From Pandoraea capi (lineage in GTDB: Bacteria; Pseudomonadota; Gammaproteobacteria; Burkholderiales; Burkholderiaceae): a stretch of DNA of 64,000 bases. Position 1 is the first letter of the stretch, and each line of letters starts with the position of its first letter. The notes beneath the pieces are model-generated. The model saw only the letters and a program-made list of their open reading frames with translations. It was not told where the DNA came from and did not search any database. Below, one piece after another: positions 36,906 to 45,794 of the stretch. The DNA lies in the NCBI RefSeq assembly GCF_902459735.1, contig NZ_CABPRV010000010.1:186001-250000 (forward strand), given 5' to 3'. Both the position numbers and the translations under genes were made by a program.

Positions 36906-37469
36906 TTAGATCTTGCCGATCAGGTCGAGCGACGGGCTCAGCGTTTCAGCGCCCGGCGTCCACTTGGCGGGGCACACTTCGCCCGGGTGAGCGGCGATGT
37001 ACTGAGCGGCCTGCACCTTGCGCAGCAGTTCCTTGGCGTCCCGGCCGATGCCGTTGTCATGGATTTCGCACAGCTTGATCTCGCCTTCCGGGTTGATCAC
37101 GAACGTGCCGCGCAGGGCCAGACCTTCTTCCTCGATCAGCACGTCGAAGTTGCGCGAGATCGCCAGCGTCGGGTCGGCAACCATCGGGTACTGGATCTTC
37201 TGGATCGTGTCCGACGTGTCGTGCCAGGCCTTGTGCGTGAAATGCGTGTCGGTCGAGACGCTGTAGATTTCAACGCCCAGCTTCTTGAATTCTTCGTAGT
37301 TGTCGGCCAGATCGCCAAGTTCGGTCGGGCACACGAAGGTGAAGTCGGCCGGGTAGAACACCACCACCGACCACTTGCCCTTCAGGGTCTCGTCGGTCAC
37401 GGTGATGAAGTCGCCATTTTGGTAGGCGTTGGCTTTGAACGGCTTGATCTGGGTGTTGATGATCGGCAT
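36906..37469 (-). CDS. ahpC: Alkyl hydroperoxide reductase subunit C (2-Cys peroxiredoxin)
   Basis: The 187-residue protein has the peroxidatic cysteine C47 in DFTFVCPTE and the resolving cysteine C166 in EVCPAKW, the normal pattern and length for AhpC. It reduces hydrogen peroxide and organic hydroperoxides and is recycled by AhpF. Upstream lies an AT-rich stretch with ATAG-like motifs of OxyR type. Confidence 0.96.
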   Translation of the reverse strand: MPIINTQIKPFKANAYQNGDFITVTDETLKGKWSVVVFYPADFTFVCPTELGDLADNYEEFKKLGVEIYSVSTDTHFTHKAWHDTSDTIQKIQYPMVADPTLAISRNFDVLIEEEGLALRGTFVINPEGEIKLCEIHDNGIGRDAKELLRKVQAAQYIAAHPGEVCPAKWTPGAETLSPSLDLIGKI

Positions 37470-37517
37470 GACGTTGTCTCTTGGACGGGGTGGAAAGTGT
37501 TGCCAGTATGCCGAATG

Positions 37518-37552
37518 CTATCGATCAATTGAAATTGATTCTTAGAATCTAT
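37518..37552 (-). promoter_or_regulatory. Possible OxyR-type site upstream of ahpC
   Basis: Read on the reverse strand the segment starts with ATAGATTCTAAGAAT and ends in GATAG, a partial fit to the ATAG-rich tetrad pattern of OxyR. It is an AT-rich island 50-80 bp upstream of the ahpC start. Binding is inferred from family knowledge. Confidence 0.45.
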
Positions 37553-37640
37553 GCGATTAAGCCAGACTATCGATGTCGATAGCCTGGCGGCTATGGCCTC
37601 GCCGCGCCCCCCGGCGGCGGCCATGCGGACAAGGGGGGCG

Positions 37641-38318
37641 TCAGGCCTTGGGGTAGCGCACGGCACGCACCTTGCCGCTGGTTGCACCGCCGCAGTAGAA
37701 GGTCCCGTGTCCGTCGTACTCCAGGCCGCTCACGACCACGCCATCCGGCATTTGCACGCGCTTGAGGACTTCGCTGCTGGTCGGGTCGACCTGACGCAGC
37801 TCGCTCTGTTCGTTCTCCCACGTGCCGTGCCACAGTTCGTCGTTCGCCCACGTCACGCCCGTGACGAAGCGGTCGGACTCGATGGTGCGTAACACGCGTC
37901 CGTCCGCCGGGTCGATTTGCAGGATGCGGCGGTCGCGGTACTGACCGACCCACAGGCTGCCTTCGGCCCACGTGAGCCCGGAGTTGCTGCCCCGGTCGGC
38001 GGGCGCCGGGATCGAATGCAGCACGCGACCGGTCGACGGATCGATCTTGTCGATGCGCGATTCCGCGATTTGATAGAGATGCTTGCCGTCGAATGCGGTA
38101 CCGGCATCGCTCGGCGCGTCGAGCGTGCGGCTGACTGCGCCGTTAGACGGATCGAAGGCCACCAGCGCTTCGCCGGTAGCGGCCCATACCTGCCGTCCGT
38201 CGAAGGTCACGCCGTGGATGCGATCGAAGCCCGGGAACGGACCATATTCGCTGGTGATGTCGGCCGCACTCACGGCGGTCGTTTGAAGGCGGCTTTGCTG
38301 CTGGGGTTTGCTCGTCAT
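37641..38318 (-). CDS. Beta-propeller (SMP-30/Vgb-like) protein
   Basis: The 225-residue protein is made of short repeats of the form xxVTFDGRQVWAATGEALVAFDPSNGAV, with several LWVG/VWAA strands followed by IDPxxGRVL turns, about four to five blades. No signal peptide is visible, so it is probably cytoplasmic. ATG 38318 has AGGAG upstream. It lies 51 bp downstream of the regulator gene in the same direction and likely forms an operon with it. The function is unknown. Confidence 0.75.
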   Translation of the reverse strand: MTSKPQQQSRLQTTAVSAADITSEYGPFPGFDRIHGVTFDGRQVWAATGEALVAFDPSNGAVSRTLDAPSDAGTAFDGKHLYQIAESRIDKIDPSTGRVLHSIPAPADRGSNSGLTWAEGSLWVGQYRDRRILQIDPADGRVLRTIESDRFVTGVTWANDELWHGTWENEQSELRQVDPTSSEVLKRVQMPDGVVVSGLEYDGHGTFYCGGATSGKVRAVRYPKA

Positions 38319-38369
38319 GTCAGGCTCCTGTCTTCTGTAGAGACGCCACGTTCGGCGTGCAAGTCCACT

Positions 38370-39617
38370 CTAGCCAAACGCCCATCCGGCAGGGAGTAAC
38401 AATATCGTCGTGAATTCGGTGAGCGGAGGCGCCATCCAGCGACGCGCGCGCGCCAGACCGATTGCGCGCACCCGTCCCTGCGTCTCCAGCTCGCTCAGCG
38501 CACGCTGCACCGTGCGCTGACTGGCGCCGAGGGCCAGCGCGAGCGCCGACGTCGACCACGCGGCGCCGTCGGCAAGCAGCGCAACGAGCGATGCCCGTTC
38601 GCCATCGATGGGCGGAAGCAGCACGGCGACATCCGGTTCGCTTGCCATGCCTGCGCGGCCACACGGTCGCAGCGCGAAACCGGCCGCCGTGGCATCGATA
38701 TCGGCGATGCCGCGAAGCAGCGTACGCAGACGCCCGATCTCGACGCGCAGACGTGCGCGATGCGTCTCGTCCATATCCTCGGGACGGCGCAGGTGAAACG
38801 CTTCGGCGATCAGGCGTTCGCGCGAGGCATCTCCCGGCCAGGCGCGGGCCAGCGTCAACGCGAGCGTGAAGAGCACCGGACGCCTCGCCAGCGGACGCCA
38901 CACATTGCCCGTGCCGACACCACGACGGCAGGCGTCGATCACCAGCGTATCGGAGTGCACCAGCGCTGCGGCGGTTTCGATCGACACCGTCTGCTCTCTG
39001 CCGCGCTGCCACCGTCTCGCCGCGGGGCGCGTCAGCACGTCATGAAGACCGTCGATCTCCGCGCGCAGTGCTGGCACACCGGCGGTGTCGGCGGCGGATC
39101 GCGCGCGGCCAAGCGCATGACGTGCGTCGTCGACGCGCAGGGTGCGCAGCGCCAGTTCTGCCGCAATCAGGGCATGCACGGCAACGAGACGTGCCGGGAT
39201 GTCACTGTGGGACACCTCATCGAGGGCCTGCGCCGTCGCATCGAGCTTGCCCATCAGCAGCAGACGCCGGGCCACGATGAGCCGCGCGAGCATGGCGTTC
39301 GGTGCGTCGCCATGCGATGCGAGATACGCCGCCGCCGTCTGCAATGCGCGAAGGGTGCCGCCGATGTCGCGCATGGCGAGCGCGACTTCGGCGTCGGCGA
39401 CGACGCACCGTGCCCGCGCAAGTGCTTCATGTGCACCGAAGCCACGCGCCGCCCGCTTGAGCAGATCGCGGGCGAGGGGATAATCGCCGAGCTGCGCCAT
39501 CGCGATTCCGCGCAGCGCAAGCGCCGGCGGATCGTCGCGAAGGGCGACACGGCGCAATGCGCCAAGCGGATCGCCCGCGGCCAGCGCGCGGGCGGAAGCG
39601 GCAAGGAGGGAGTCCAT
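38370..39617 (-). CDS. TPR-like/winged-helix transcriptional regulator
   Basis: The 415-residue protein has an N-terminal half of helical TPR-like repeats (ALRGIAMAQLGDYPLARDLLKRAARGF), a middle segment that resembles an OmpR or SARP-like winged helix (RPVLFTLALTLARAWPGDASRERLI, RARLRVEIGRLRTLL), and a C-terminal HTH (STSALALALGASQRTVQRALSELETQGRVRAIG). No sensor or membrane segment is visible. It probably controls itself and the propeller gene downstream. I do not recognise a named homologue. Confidence 0.7.
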   Translation of the reverse strand: MDSLLAASARALAAGDPLGALRRVALRDDPPALALRGIAMAQLGDYPLARDLLKRAARGFGAHEALARARCVVADAEVALAMRDIGGTLRALQTAAAYLASHGDAPNAMLARLIVARRLLLMGKLDATAQALDEVSHSDIPARLVAVHALIAAELALRTLRVDDARHALGRARSAADTAGVPALRAEIDGLHDVLTRPAARRWQRGREQTVSIETAAALVHSDTLVIDACRRGVGTGNVWRPLARRPVLFTLALTLARAWPGDASRERLIAEAFHLRRPEDMDETHRARLRVEIGRLRTLLRGIADIDATAAGFALRPCGRAGMASEPDVAVLLPPIDGERASLVALLADGAAWSTSALALALGASQRTVQRALSELETQGRVRAIGLARARRWMAPPLTEFTTILLLPAGWAFG

Positions 39618-39759
39618 CGCGGGATATTACCGCGCGACCTCTCACTCCCCGCCTCTGTGCCTACGACGGGCGCGCCTTCGACGTGCCGTCATCAGGCAGA
39701 CGCTAAGGCAGACAAGCAGCGCAGGATTACAATCGAGGCATCCCGACGCGAGGTAAGCC

Positions 39760-40794
39760 ATGCCAAACCCATCGCACAAGGCGCACGAGGCGCACGACCA
39801 CGATCATCCGCACGGCAACGGCAGCGATGGAGACGGCGACCACGATCACGCTCACCACACGCACGCCGGACACAGCCATGCGGGACACAGCCACGCAGGT
39901 CATAGCCATGCCAGTGGCGTGACCGATCAGCGGCGGATCGGCATCGCCTTCGTGCTCATCGCGGTTTTCATGGTGATCGAAATTGTCGGCGGCCTGCTCT
40001 CCGGCTCGCTTGCGCTGCTCGCCGACGCCGGCCACATGGTGAGCGATGCGGCCGCGCTCGCTTTTAGCTGGATCGCGATTCACTACGGCAAGCGACCGGC
40101 GACGCTGCAATTGACCTACGGTTACAAGCGGCTCGAAGTGCTGGCGGCATTCGTCAACGGATGCGCGCTGTTCGTCATTGCGGGATGGATCGTGATCGAA
40201 GCGATCCGACGGTTTACCGAGCCGGTACCGATTGTGGGGACGACGATGCTTATCGTGGCGTTTGCGGGGCTGCTCGCGAACATCGCCGCGTTCATGGTGT
40301 TGCATGGCGGCAACCGCGAGAATCTGAACATGCGCGGCGCCTGGTTACACGTGCTGGGCGACATGCTGGGCTCGGCAGCGGCGATCGTCGCGGCCGTCGT
40401 CATTCTGCTCACCGGCTGGATGCCCATCGACCCGCTGCTGTCGATCTTCGTGGCGGTCATCATTCTGAAGAGCGCGTGGGGCATCGTGAGGTCATCCGCC
40501 CACATCCTGCTCGAAGGCACGCCCGACTCGCTCAACCCTACGGAAATCAAGGCCGATCTGGAGGCCACGGTCACACAGGTGCGCAGCGTGCATCACATCC
40601 ACGCGTGGTCGATTACGGGCGAGCGTCACATGATCACCTTGCATGCCGTGCCCGCGCCCGGCGCGAGCACGCGCGACGCCATGGTCGCCGTGCAGCAACG
40701 GCTGGCCACGCGCTTCAACGTGGAGCACGCCACGATTCAGATCGAAGACGCGGCATGTGAAGCCCAATCGCCGTGTAACGAGCGAGACGGATGA
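39760..40794 (+). CDS. Cation diffusion facilitator (CzcD/ZitB type)
   Basis: The 344-residue protein begins with a histidine-rich cytoplasmic tail that contains three tandem HAGHS units, followed by six membrane helices with the metal-site helices (LLADAGHMVSDAAALAFSWIA with the HxxxD pattern) and a C-terminal cytoplasmic domain (VRSVHHIHAWSITGERHMITLHA). It should export Zn2+ or similar divalent metals in exchange for protons. GAGG precedes ATG 39760. Confidence 0.92.
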   Translation: MPNPSHKAHEAHDHDHPHGNGSDGDGDHDHAHHTHAGHSHAGHSHAGHSHASGVTDQRRIGIAFVLIAVFMVIEIVGGLLSGSLALLADAGHMVSDAAALAFSWIAIHYGKRPATLQLTYGYKRLEVLAAFVNGCALFVIAGWIVIEAIRRFTEPVPIVGTTMLIVAFAGLLANIAAFMVLHGGNRENLNMRGAWLHVLGDMLGSAAAIVAAVVILLTGWMPIDPLLSIFVAVIILKSAWGIVRSSAHILLEGTPDSLNPTEIKADLEATVTQVRSVHHIHAWSITGERHMITLHAVPAPGASTRDAMVAVQQRLATRFNVEHATIQIEDAACEAQSPCNERDG

Positions 40795-40848
40795 CGCCGG
40801 CGGTCACGGCCCGGCGAGCGTTGCGCTTCGCCGGGCCGCAAACGTGCA

Positions 40849-41499
40849 TTACCAGCGATACGTCACGCCGAGCTTCACGACGGGGTAGAAGCGAAGCCGG
40901 TCAGCCTTGTCCTGAAGCTCCTGACGCTGTGCATCGACGGTTGCCTGTCCGACGATGGCAGTGATGAACGGCGACACGTTGAGGTCGACCTTCGGCCGGC
41001 CGTACGCGACACCTGCGTCGAACGACATCGACCAGCCGGGCGTGCCTTCCGGTGCGTGGCCGAAACCGATACCGAGATACGGGCGCACCGTCGGCAGCTT
41101 GATACGGCCGGTCACCGATTGCCCCGCCGTCGGATAGGCTACGCCGCGATAGACATAGACGTCCTGCACCGCGTGGCCCACGAGATCGACATGGTCGTTG
41201 CCGACCAGCACGCCCGCCGTCAGGCGAAACGGTAACGTTGCGGGGGCCGGGAAGAAGTCCGCATAAATGCCGCCGTGCAGGAAACGCGCCTTGCCGTTGT
41301 AGCGCACTTCACCGGCCGTAAAGCTATGCGACAGCGCCAGCCCATTCACGTCGGCACGCGCACCGATATGACGCGTGATACCGACACCCATACCGTAGCC
41401 CAGACCTTCGGTGCCCACGGTGCCGTACATTTCGATGGCGTGCGCATGCGCCGTGCATGCGAGCGTCGCCACGGCAAAAGCCATTGCCTTGCAGTTCAT
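40849..41499 (-). CDS. Predicted outer membrane beta-barrel protein
   Basis: The 216-residue precursor has a signal peptide (about 1-21, ending AHA before IEMYG), alternating hydrophobic strands with many glycines and aromatics, and ends in VTYRW, a C-terminal aromatic residue as in small outer membrane barrels. No specific family is recognised. It is convergent with the CDF gene. Confidence 0.75.
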   Translation of the reverse strand: MNCKAMAFAVATLACTAHAHAIEMYGTVGTEGLGYGMGVGITRHIGARADVNGLALSHSFTAGEVRYNGKARFLHGGIYADFFPAPATLPFRLTAGVLVGNDHVDLVGHAVQDVYVYRGVAYPTAGQSVTGRIKLPTVRPYLGIGFGHAPEGTPGWSMSFDAGVAYGRPKVDLNVSPFITAIVGQATVDAQRQELQDKADRLRFYPVVKLGVTYRW

Positions 41500-41941
41500 G
41501 TGTTACTTGCAACTCAAAAAAGGGGGAGAGGCGTTGGAGGACGTTAGATGGCGTTGGGCCACGTCAAGAACGAGGATTGGCGAGCGTCGGCTGACAACCC
41601 GGATCGTCGAGACGGCGAACCGCGTTCGCGCATGCCCGTGTCGATCGTCGTTGCAGAGGGTGAGATCGCGTAGCAATAGGCGCGACCGGTCCTACGGTGT
41701 ATTCCGAAATCAAACTTCACTACATTCCCCGCTGAGATGTTGCGCCCCTGACGTTTGCCGTGGTATCCGGCATCGTTCTGGTTTAGTGCCGCGATGCTAG
41801 CACGCGGCCTGTGACAGTCAGATTGGCCGTGAGCATGCGTTGCCGCCGCACAACAAGCGCGGGGCCGGGACGACGGATCGACGGTCCAGGCGGAGCCGAT
41901 CCGGGGTATCCGTGCTCAGGAAGGCGTTTGAAACGTGGGGT
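41500..41941. other. Intergenic stretch without a convincing gene
   Basis: This 442-base stretch upstream of the barrel protein gene has lower coding-like bias than its surroundings. Only short overlapping frames on both strands are present, none with a ribosome site and recognisable content. I see no repeat or RNA fold in it. Confidence 0.5.
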
Positions 41942-42184
41942 TCAGCGTGGCGGAGATTCGCCGTCGTCACGGCAATCGCTTCCCGCGCATTGCCGTGGGG
42001 CGCCGCGCGCGTGCGCGCCCGGTCCGGACGACGTGCCCTGACGTCCGAAACCGATCTGCTGAAAGACGCCGCCGCCGATTTCGAAACCGGTGGCGTAGTG
42101 ATAAGCGGCAACGGTCGAACCGAGTGCCACCGACAGCAACAACAACGTTCCCGTACGCCAGCGGCGTCGGACCGTGGAAGCCAT
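41942..42184 (-). CDS. Small membrane-anchored hypothetical protein
   Basis: An 80-residue frame starts at ATG 42184 behind a strong site (GGGAGGAGAC). The N-terminus is basic (MASTVRRRWRTG) followed by one hydrophobic helix (TLLLLSVALGSTVAAYHY), then a glycine-rich and finally charged tail. It looks like a signal-anchored or exported small protein. No homology is recognised. The good ribosome site is the main support. Confidence 0.5.
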   Translation of the reverse strand: MASTVRRRWRTGTLLLLSVALGSTVAAYHYATGFEIGGGVFQQIGFGRQGTSSGPGAHARGAPRQCAGSDCRDDGESPPR

Positions 42185-42376
42185 GTCTCCTCCCTGTCAG
42201 AGGTCGGCCCGCTCGGAGGACGCCTGCGCCGGCTAGCGGCGATTGGCAAACCACACTCCGGCACTGCTACGTCCTGGCGGGGATCGAGTTTCCAGTAACG
42301 ACTGAGTCTCGTTTTTTCGCGATTCTGCACGCGACCGCCCAGATTTGTCACCCCGGCTATCCCTAAGACCGTCATT

Positions 42377-42395
42377 TATATCGCAATGTGATATA
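42377..42395. promoter_or_regulatory. Palindrome TATATC-N7-GATATA upstream of marR
   Basis: Perfect 6-base arms (42377-42382, 42390-42395) lie 45 bp before the MarR start, in an AT-rich stretch of the 255-bp gap after the small protein gene. This is the size and placement of a MarR-family autoregulatory operator. Confidence 0.6.
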
Positions 42396-42439
42396 TTTTT
42401 CGGCTTTCAGACGTCTCCCATATTCTTAGCCGCTGACTT

Positions 42440-42913
42440 ATGACTGCATCGACTCCCCCGGACCATCCGGCGCAGCAACATGCCCCCGAAGTGCCCGACG
42501 CGCCGATCACAGCGCACGCCCTGACGAAGAGCGACTTCGAGGCGCTCTCGGAATTTCGCTATCGGCTGCGGCGCTTTCTCAATTTCAGCGAGACGGCGGC
42601 ACGCGAGGGAGGCATCACGCCGCAGCAGTATCTGTTGTTGCTGCACGTCAAAGGTATCCCGGGGCGGGAGTGGGCGTCTATCAGTGAATTAGCGGAGCGG
42701 CTTCAGGCCGTGCATCACAGCGTGGTTGCGCTCGTTGCCCGCTGCGAGAAGGCCGGGCTCGTCACGCGTCGTCAGAACGAGAGCGACCGGCGCGTCGTGG
42801 AAATTCATCTGTCCCCGGCGGGCGAAGCGTGTCTGGCGAATCTCGCGGCCCAGCATCGCAACGAACTGAGCACCTTCGCCGACATCTTCCACATTCGTGG
42901 CGTCCATCTGTAA
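42440..42913 (+). CDS. MarR-family transcriptional regulator
   Basis: The 157-residue protein has the MarR winged helix: YRLRRFLNFSETAAREGGITPQQYLLLLHV, then ISELAERLQAVHHSVVALVARCEKAGLV and the DRR wing (QNESDRRVVEIHLSPAG). It is followed after 13 bp by the ClC channel gene in the same direction, so it probably regulates both itself and that gene through the palindrome upstream. The ligand is unknown. Confidence 0.88.
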   Translation: MTASTPPDHPAQQHAPEVPDAPITAHALTKSDFEALSEFRYRLRRFLNFSETAAREGGITPQQYLLLLHVKGIPGREWASISELAERLQAVHHSVVALVARCEKAGLVTRRQNESDRRVVEIHLSPAGEACLANLAAQHRNELSTFADIFHIRGVHL

Positions 42914-42926
42914 TCCCGGTACCGTC

Positions 42927-44738
42927 ATGGCTTCTGCACCTCACTCCACTCCGGCACAGGCATCGGCGTCGACACACGCCCCGATGCCGCTTCCCGCGCA
43001 TGCGCGCGATTTCGCGCGCGCGCCGGGGCTGCCGCGCCTCATTGCTCTGGCGGCCGTCATCGGCTTCTGCGGTGTGCCCGCCGCCTGGCTGCTGCTCAAT
43101 CTGATTCAGGGGTTCACCAACCTCTTCTTCTATCAGACGCTCTCGTTCGCCGCGCACTCGCCGTCGCAAAACACCCTCGGCATCGCAGTCATTGCCCTGC
43201 CCGTCATCGGCGGTCTGATCGTCGGCGTCATGGCGCGCTTCGGCAGCGACAAGATTCGCGGACACGGCATTCCCGAAGCCATCGAGGCGATTCTGTTCGG
43301 CAAGAGCAAGATGTCGCCGCGCGTGGCCGTGCTCAAGCCGCTCTCGTCCGGCATCGTGATCGGCAGCGGCGGCCCGTTCGGCGCGGAAGGCCCGATCATC
43401 ATGACGGGCGGGGCCGTCGGCTCGCTCATCGCACAGTACTTCCACCTGAGCGCCGCCGAGCGCAAGACCTTGCTCGTGGCCGGCGCCACGGCGGGCATGA
43501 CGGCAGTCTTCGGCACGCCGGTCGCCGCCGTGCTGCTGGCCGTGGAGCTGCTGCTGTTCGAATGGCGGCCGCGCAGTCTGCTGCCGGTGATCGTGGCGTG
43601 CGCCGTCGCCGGTTTCGCCCGCCCGCTGCTGCTTGAAGCCGGGCCCCTCTTTCCGATGACGACACCCGCCGTCTCGCCCATTGCGCTGGTCTCCTGCCTG
43701 ATTGCCGGGGTGTGCGCGGGCCTGCTCTCCGCAGGGATGTCGCGCGCGCTGTACGCCATCGAAGACGCCTTCCACAAGCTGCCCGTGCACTGGATGTGGT
43801 GGCCTGCCATCGGCGGTCTCGCCGTGGGCATTGGCGGCTATCTCGAACCGCGCGCGCTGGGGGTCGGTTACGACGTCATCGCCGATCTGCTTGCCGGACA
43901 TTTCACGATGCACGCCGCGCTCGCGCTGCTGCTCGTCAAGGCGCTCATCTGGGCGATTGCGCTGGGGTCATGCACGTCCGGCGGCGTGCTCGCGCCGCTG
44001 CTCATGATCGGCGCAGGCCTCGGCACGTTGCTCGCACCCGTGCTGCCCGGCGGCGACATCACGCTCTGGGCGCTCGTCTGCATGGCGGCCACGCTCGCAG
44101 GCGTGCTTGGCGCACCGCTCACGGCGATCGTCTTCGCACTGGGACTGACGCACGACGTCAACGCCCTGCTGCCGCTGCTGCTGACCTGCGGCGTGTCCTA
44201 CGGCGTCACGATCTGGATCATGCCGCGCTCGATCATGACGGAGAAGATCGCGCGACGCGGACGCCACATCCATCGCGAATACGGGGTCGATCCGCTGGAG
44301 CGCCTGCACGTGGGCGAACTGATGACACGTGATCCGGAATCGCTGCGTGCCGAGATGTCCATCGAAGACACCGCGCAGCAGGCGTTCGGTGCGAGTCAGC
44401 GTCATCGCGCCTACCCGGTCGTCGACGCGTCGCGCGCCGTCCTTGGCATGGTCGACCGGCAGGCGCTCACCCGCGCGCAGACGCAGGGACTGCAAACGCT
44501 CGGGCAGTTGTATGGCGTGAATCCACCGCTCGTCGCGCTGCCTTCGGAGACCGGGCGCATCGTGTCCGCACGTTTGGCCGCGCATCAACTTGAGCGTTTG
44601 CCGGTCGTGAGCGATGCGACGTCACGCAAGCTCGTCGGCATCATCAGTCGCAGCGATCTGGTGAAACCGGCCGAACACTGGCGCTCAGAAGAAGAAGTGC
44701 GCGAGCGCATGCTGCATCTGGGACGCAAGCGCGTCTGA
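42927..44738 (+). CDS. ClC-family chloride channel/antiporter with CBS domains
   Basis: The 603-residue membrane protein has the ClC anion-path motifs GHGIPEA, GPFGAEGPIIMTGGAVGS (with the gating glutamate position in AEGP) and GSCTSGGVLAPLLMIGAGLG, about 18 membrane-embedded helices, and two C-terminal CBS domains (MTRDPESLRAEMSIEDTAQQAF and RLPVVSDATSRKLVGIISRSD). It moves chloride or a related anion, possibly with proton exchange. ATG 42927 is chosen because the frame upstream overlaps the marR end. Confidence 0.9.
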   Translation: MASAPHSTPAQASASTHAPMPLPAHARDFARAPGLPRLIALAAVIGFCGVPAAWLLLNLIQGFTNLFFYQTLSFAAHSPSQNTLGIAVIALPVIGGLIVGVMARFGSDKIRGHGIPEAIEAILFGKSKMSPRVAVLKPLSSGIVIGSGGPFGAEGPIIMTGGAVGSLIAQYFHLSAAERKTLLVAGATAGMTAVFGTPVAAVLLAVELLLFEWRPRSLLPVIVACAVAGFARPLLLEAGPLFPMTTPAVSPIALVSCLIAGVCAGLLSAGMSRALYAIEDAFHKLPVHWMWWPAIGGLAVGIGGYLEPRALGVGYDVIADLLAGHFTMHAALALLLVKALIWAIALGSCTSGGVLAPLLMIGAGLGTLLAPVLPGGDITLWALVCMAATLAGVLGAPLTAIVFALGLTHDVNALLPLLLTCGVSYGVTIWIMPRSIMTEKIARRGRHIHREYGVDPLERLHVGELMTRDPESLRAEMSIEDTAQQAFGASQRHRAYPVVDASRAVLGMVDRQALTRAQTQGLQTLGQLYGVNPPLVALPSETGRIVSARLAAHQLERLPVVSDATSRKLVGIISRSDLVKPAEHWRSEEEVRERMLHLGRKRV

Positions 44739-44858
44739 GCGTCGAGATCCATCGGCACGTGGCGTGCATTCGTACAAGGTTGACGCGCGCCACGTCGTTG
44801 ATCCACCATCGGGGACTTGATCCCACCGACAACGCACCGCCGCGTGCGTCACTCTCCG

Positions 44859-45701
44859 ATGGCGACGACCCGATCCCCCAAGACGCCGACTCCCGCCACC
44901 GACGACAAGCGCATTCGCATTGGCGTCGGCGGCTGGAATTTCGCCCCGTGGCAAGGCACGTTCTATCCCGAGAAGTGGCCCAGGCGCCGCGAACTCGAAT
45001 ATGCGAGCCGACACCTCACCTCCATCGAAATCAACAGCACGTTCTACGGCTCGCAAAAGCCTGCGACGTTTCGCAACTGGTTCGAAGAAACGCCAGACGA
45101 CTTCGTGTTCTCAGTGAAGGCGTCGCGCTACGCCACGCATCGCCGCGTGCTGGCCGAAGCGGGCGACTCCGTGGCGCGCTTCTTCGACAGCGGCGTGCTG
45201 GAACTGGGCAGGAAACTCGGCCCGGTGAACTGGCAATTCGCACCGACGAAGACGTTTGACGCGCAAGACTTCGAACACTTCCTGAATCTGCTGCCGACAA
45301 CGGCGGGCGGACACACGATCCGTCATGCGCTGGAAGTGCGTCACGAGAGCTTTGCGACACCCGAGTTCGTCGCGTTGGCGCGCAAGTACGAGATGGCCAT
45401 CGTGCTCGCCGGTGATGCCAAGTTTCCATGCATCGCCGACAGCACGGCGCCGTTCGTCTACGCGCGGCTGATGGGCACGCAGGAGCGCTACAAACTCGGT
45501 TATGCCCCGAAGGCGATGGCGCAATGGCTGGACCGCGCGACGACGTTCGCCGCCGGTGGCATGCCTGACGATCTCGACACCGTCGCCAAAGCGCCGCTCA
45601 AGGCCAAACATCGCGACGTGTTCCTCTATGTCATCAGCGGCTTCAAGGAGCGCAACCCGGCCGCCGCGATGGCGATGATCGACGCGCTTGGGAAGCGCTG
45701 A
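44859..45701 (+). CDS. DUF72 (YecE-like) TIM-barrel protein
   Basis: The 280-residue protein shows the DUF72 motifs RIGVGGWNFAPWQGTFYPEKW, EINSTFYGSQKPATFRNW, FVFSVKASRYATH and LGPVNWQFAPT. The family is widespread and without a firmly established function. I chose ATG 44859; no good ribosome site marks either this or an upstream TTG. It is convergent with the aromatic-acid MFS gene. Confidence 0.88.
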   Translation: MATTRSPKTPTPATDDKRIRIGVGGWNFAPWQGTFYPEKWPRRRELEYASRHLTSIEINSTFYGSQKPATFRNWFEETPDDFVFSVKASRYATHRRVLAEAGDSVARFFDSGVLELGRKLGPVNWQFAPTKTFDAQDFEHFLNLLPTTAGGHTIRHALEVRHESFATPEFVALARKYEMAIVLAGDAKFPCIADSTAPFVYARLMGTQERYKLGYAPKAMAQWLDRATTFAAGGMPDDLDTVAKAPLKAKHRDVFLYVISGFKERNPAAAMAMIDALGKR

Positions 45702-45732
45702 CGTTCCGCCCACGCTCTGCCTGCAATAAAAA

Positions 45733-45755
45733 ACGCGGCGCATAAGGCGCCGCGT
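45733..45755 (-). terminator. Rho-independent terminator of the MFS gene
   Basis: On the reverse strand a 9-bp stem ACGCGGCGC/GCGCCGCGT with a 5-base loop is followed by TTTTTTATT (complement of 45725-45733). Confidence 0.85.
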
Positions 45756-45794
45756 CCGGTACAGCAACAGCACGGTCAATCGTCGATCCGTCGA

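Noticed and set aside
39862-39916. Tandem repeat in the CDF gene as a CRISPR-like or mobile element trace
   Set aside because: The 15-bp repeats are in frame and encode the histidine-rich metal-binding tail common in these exporters.
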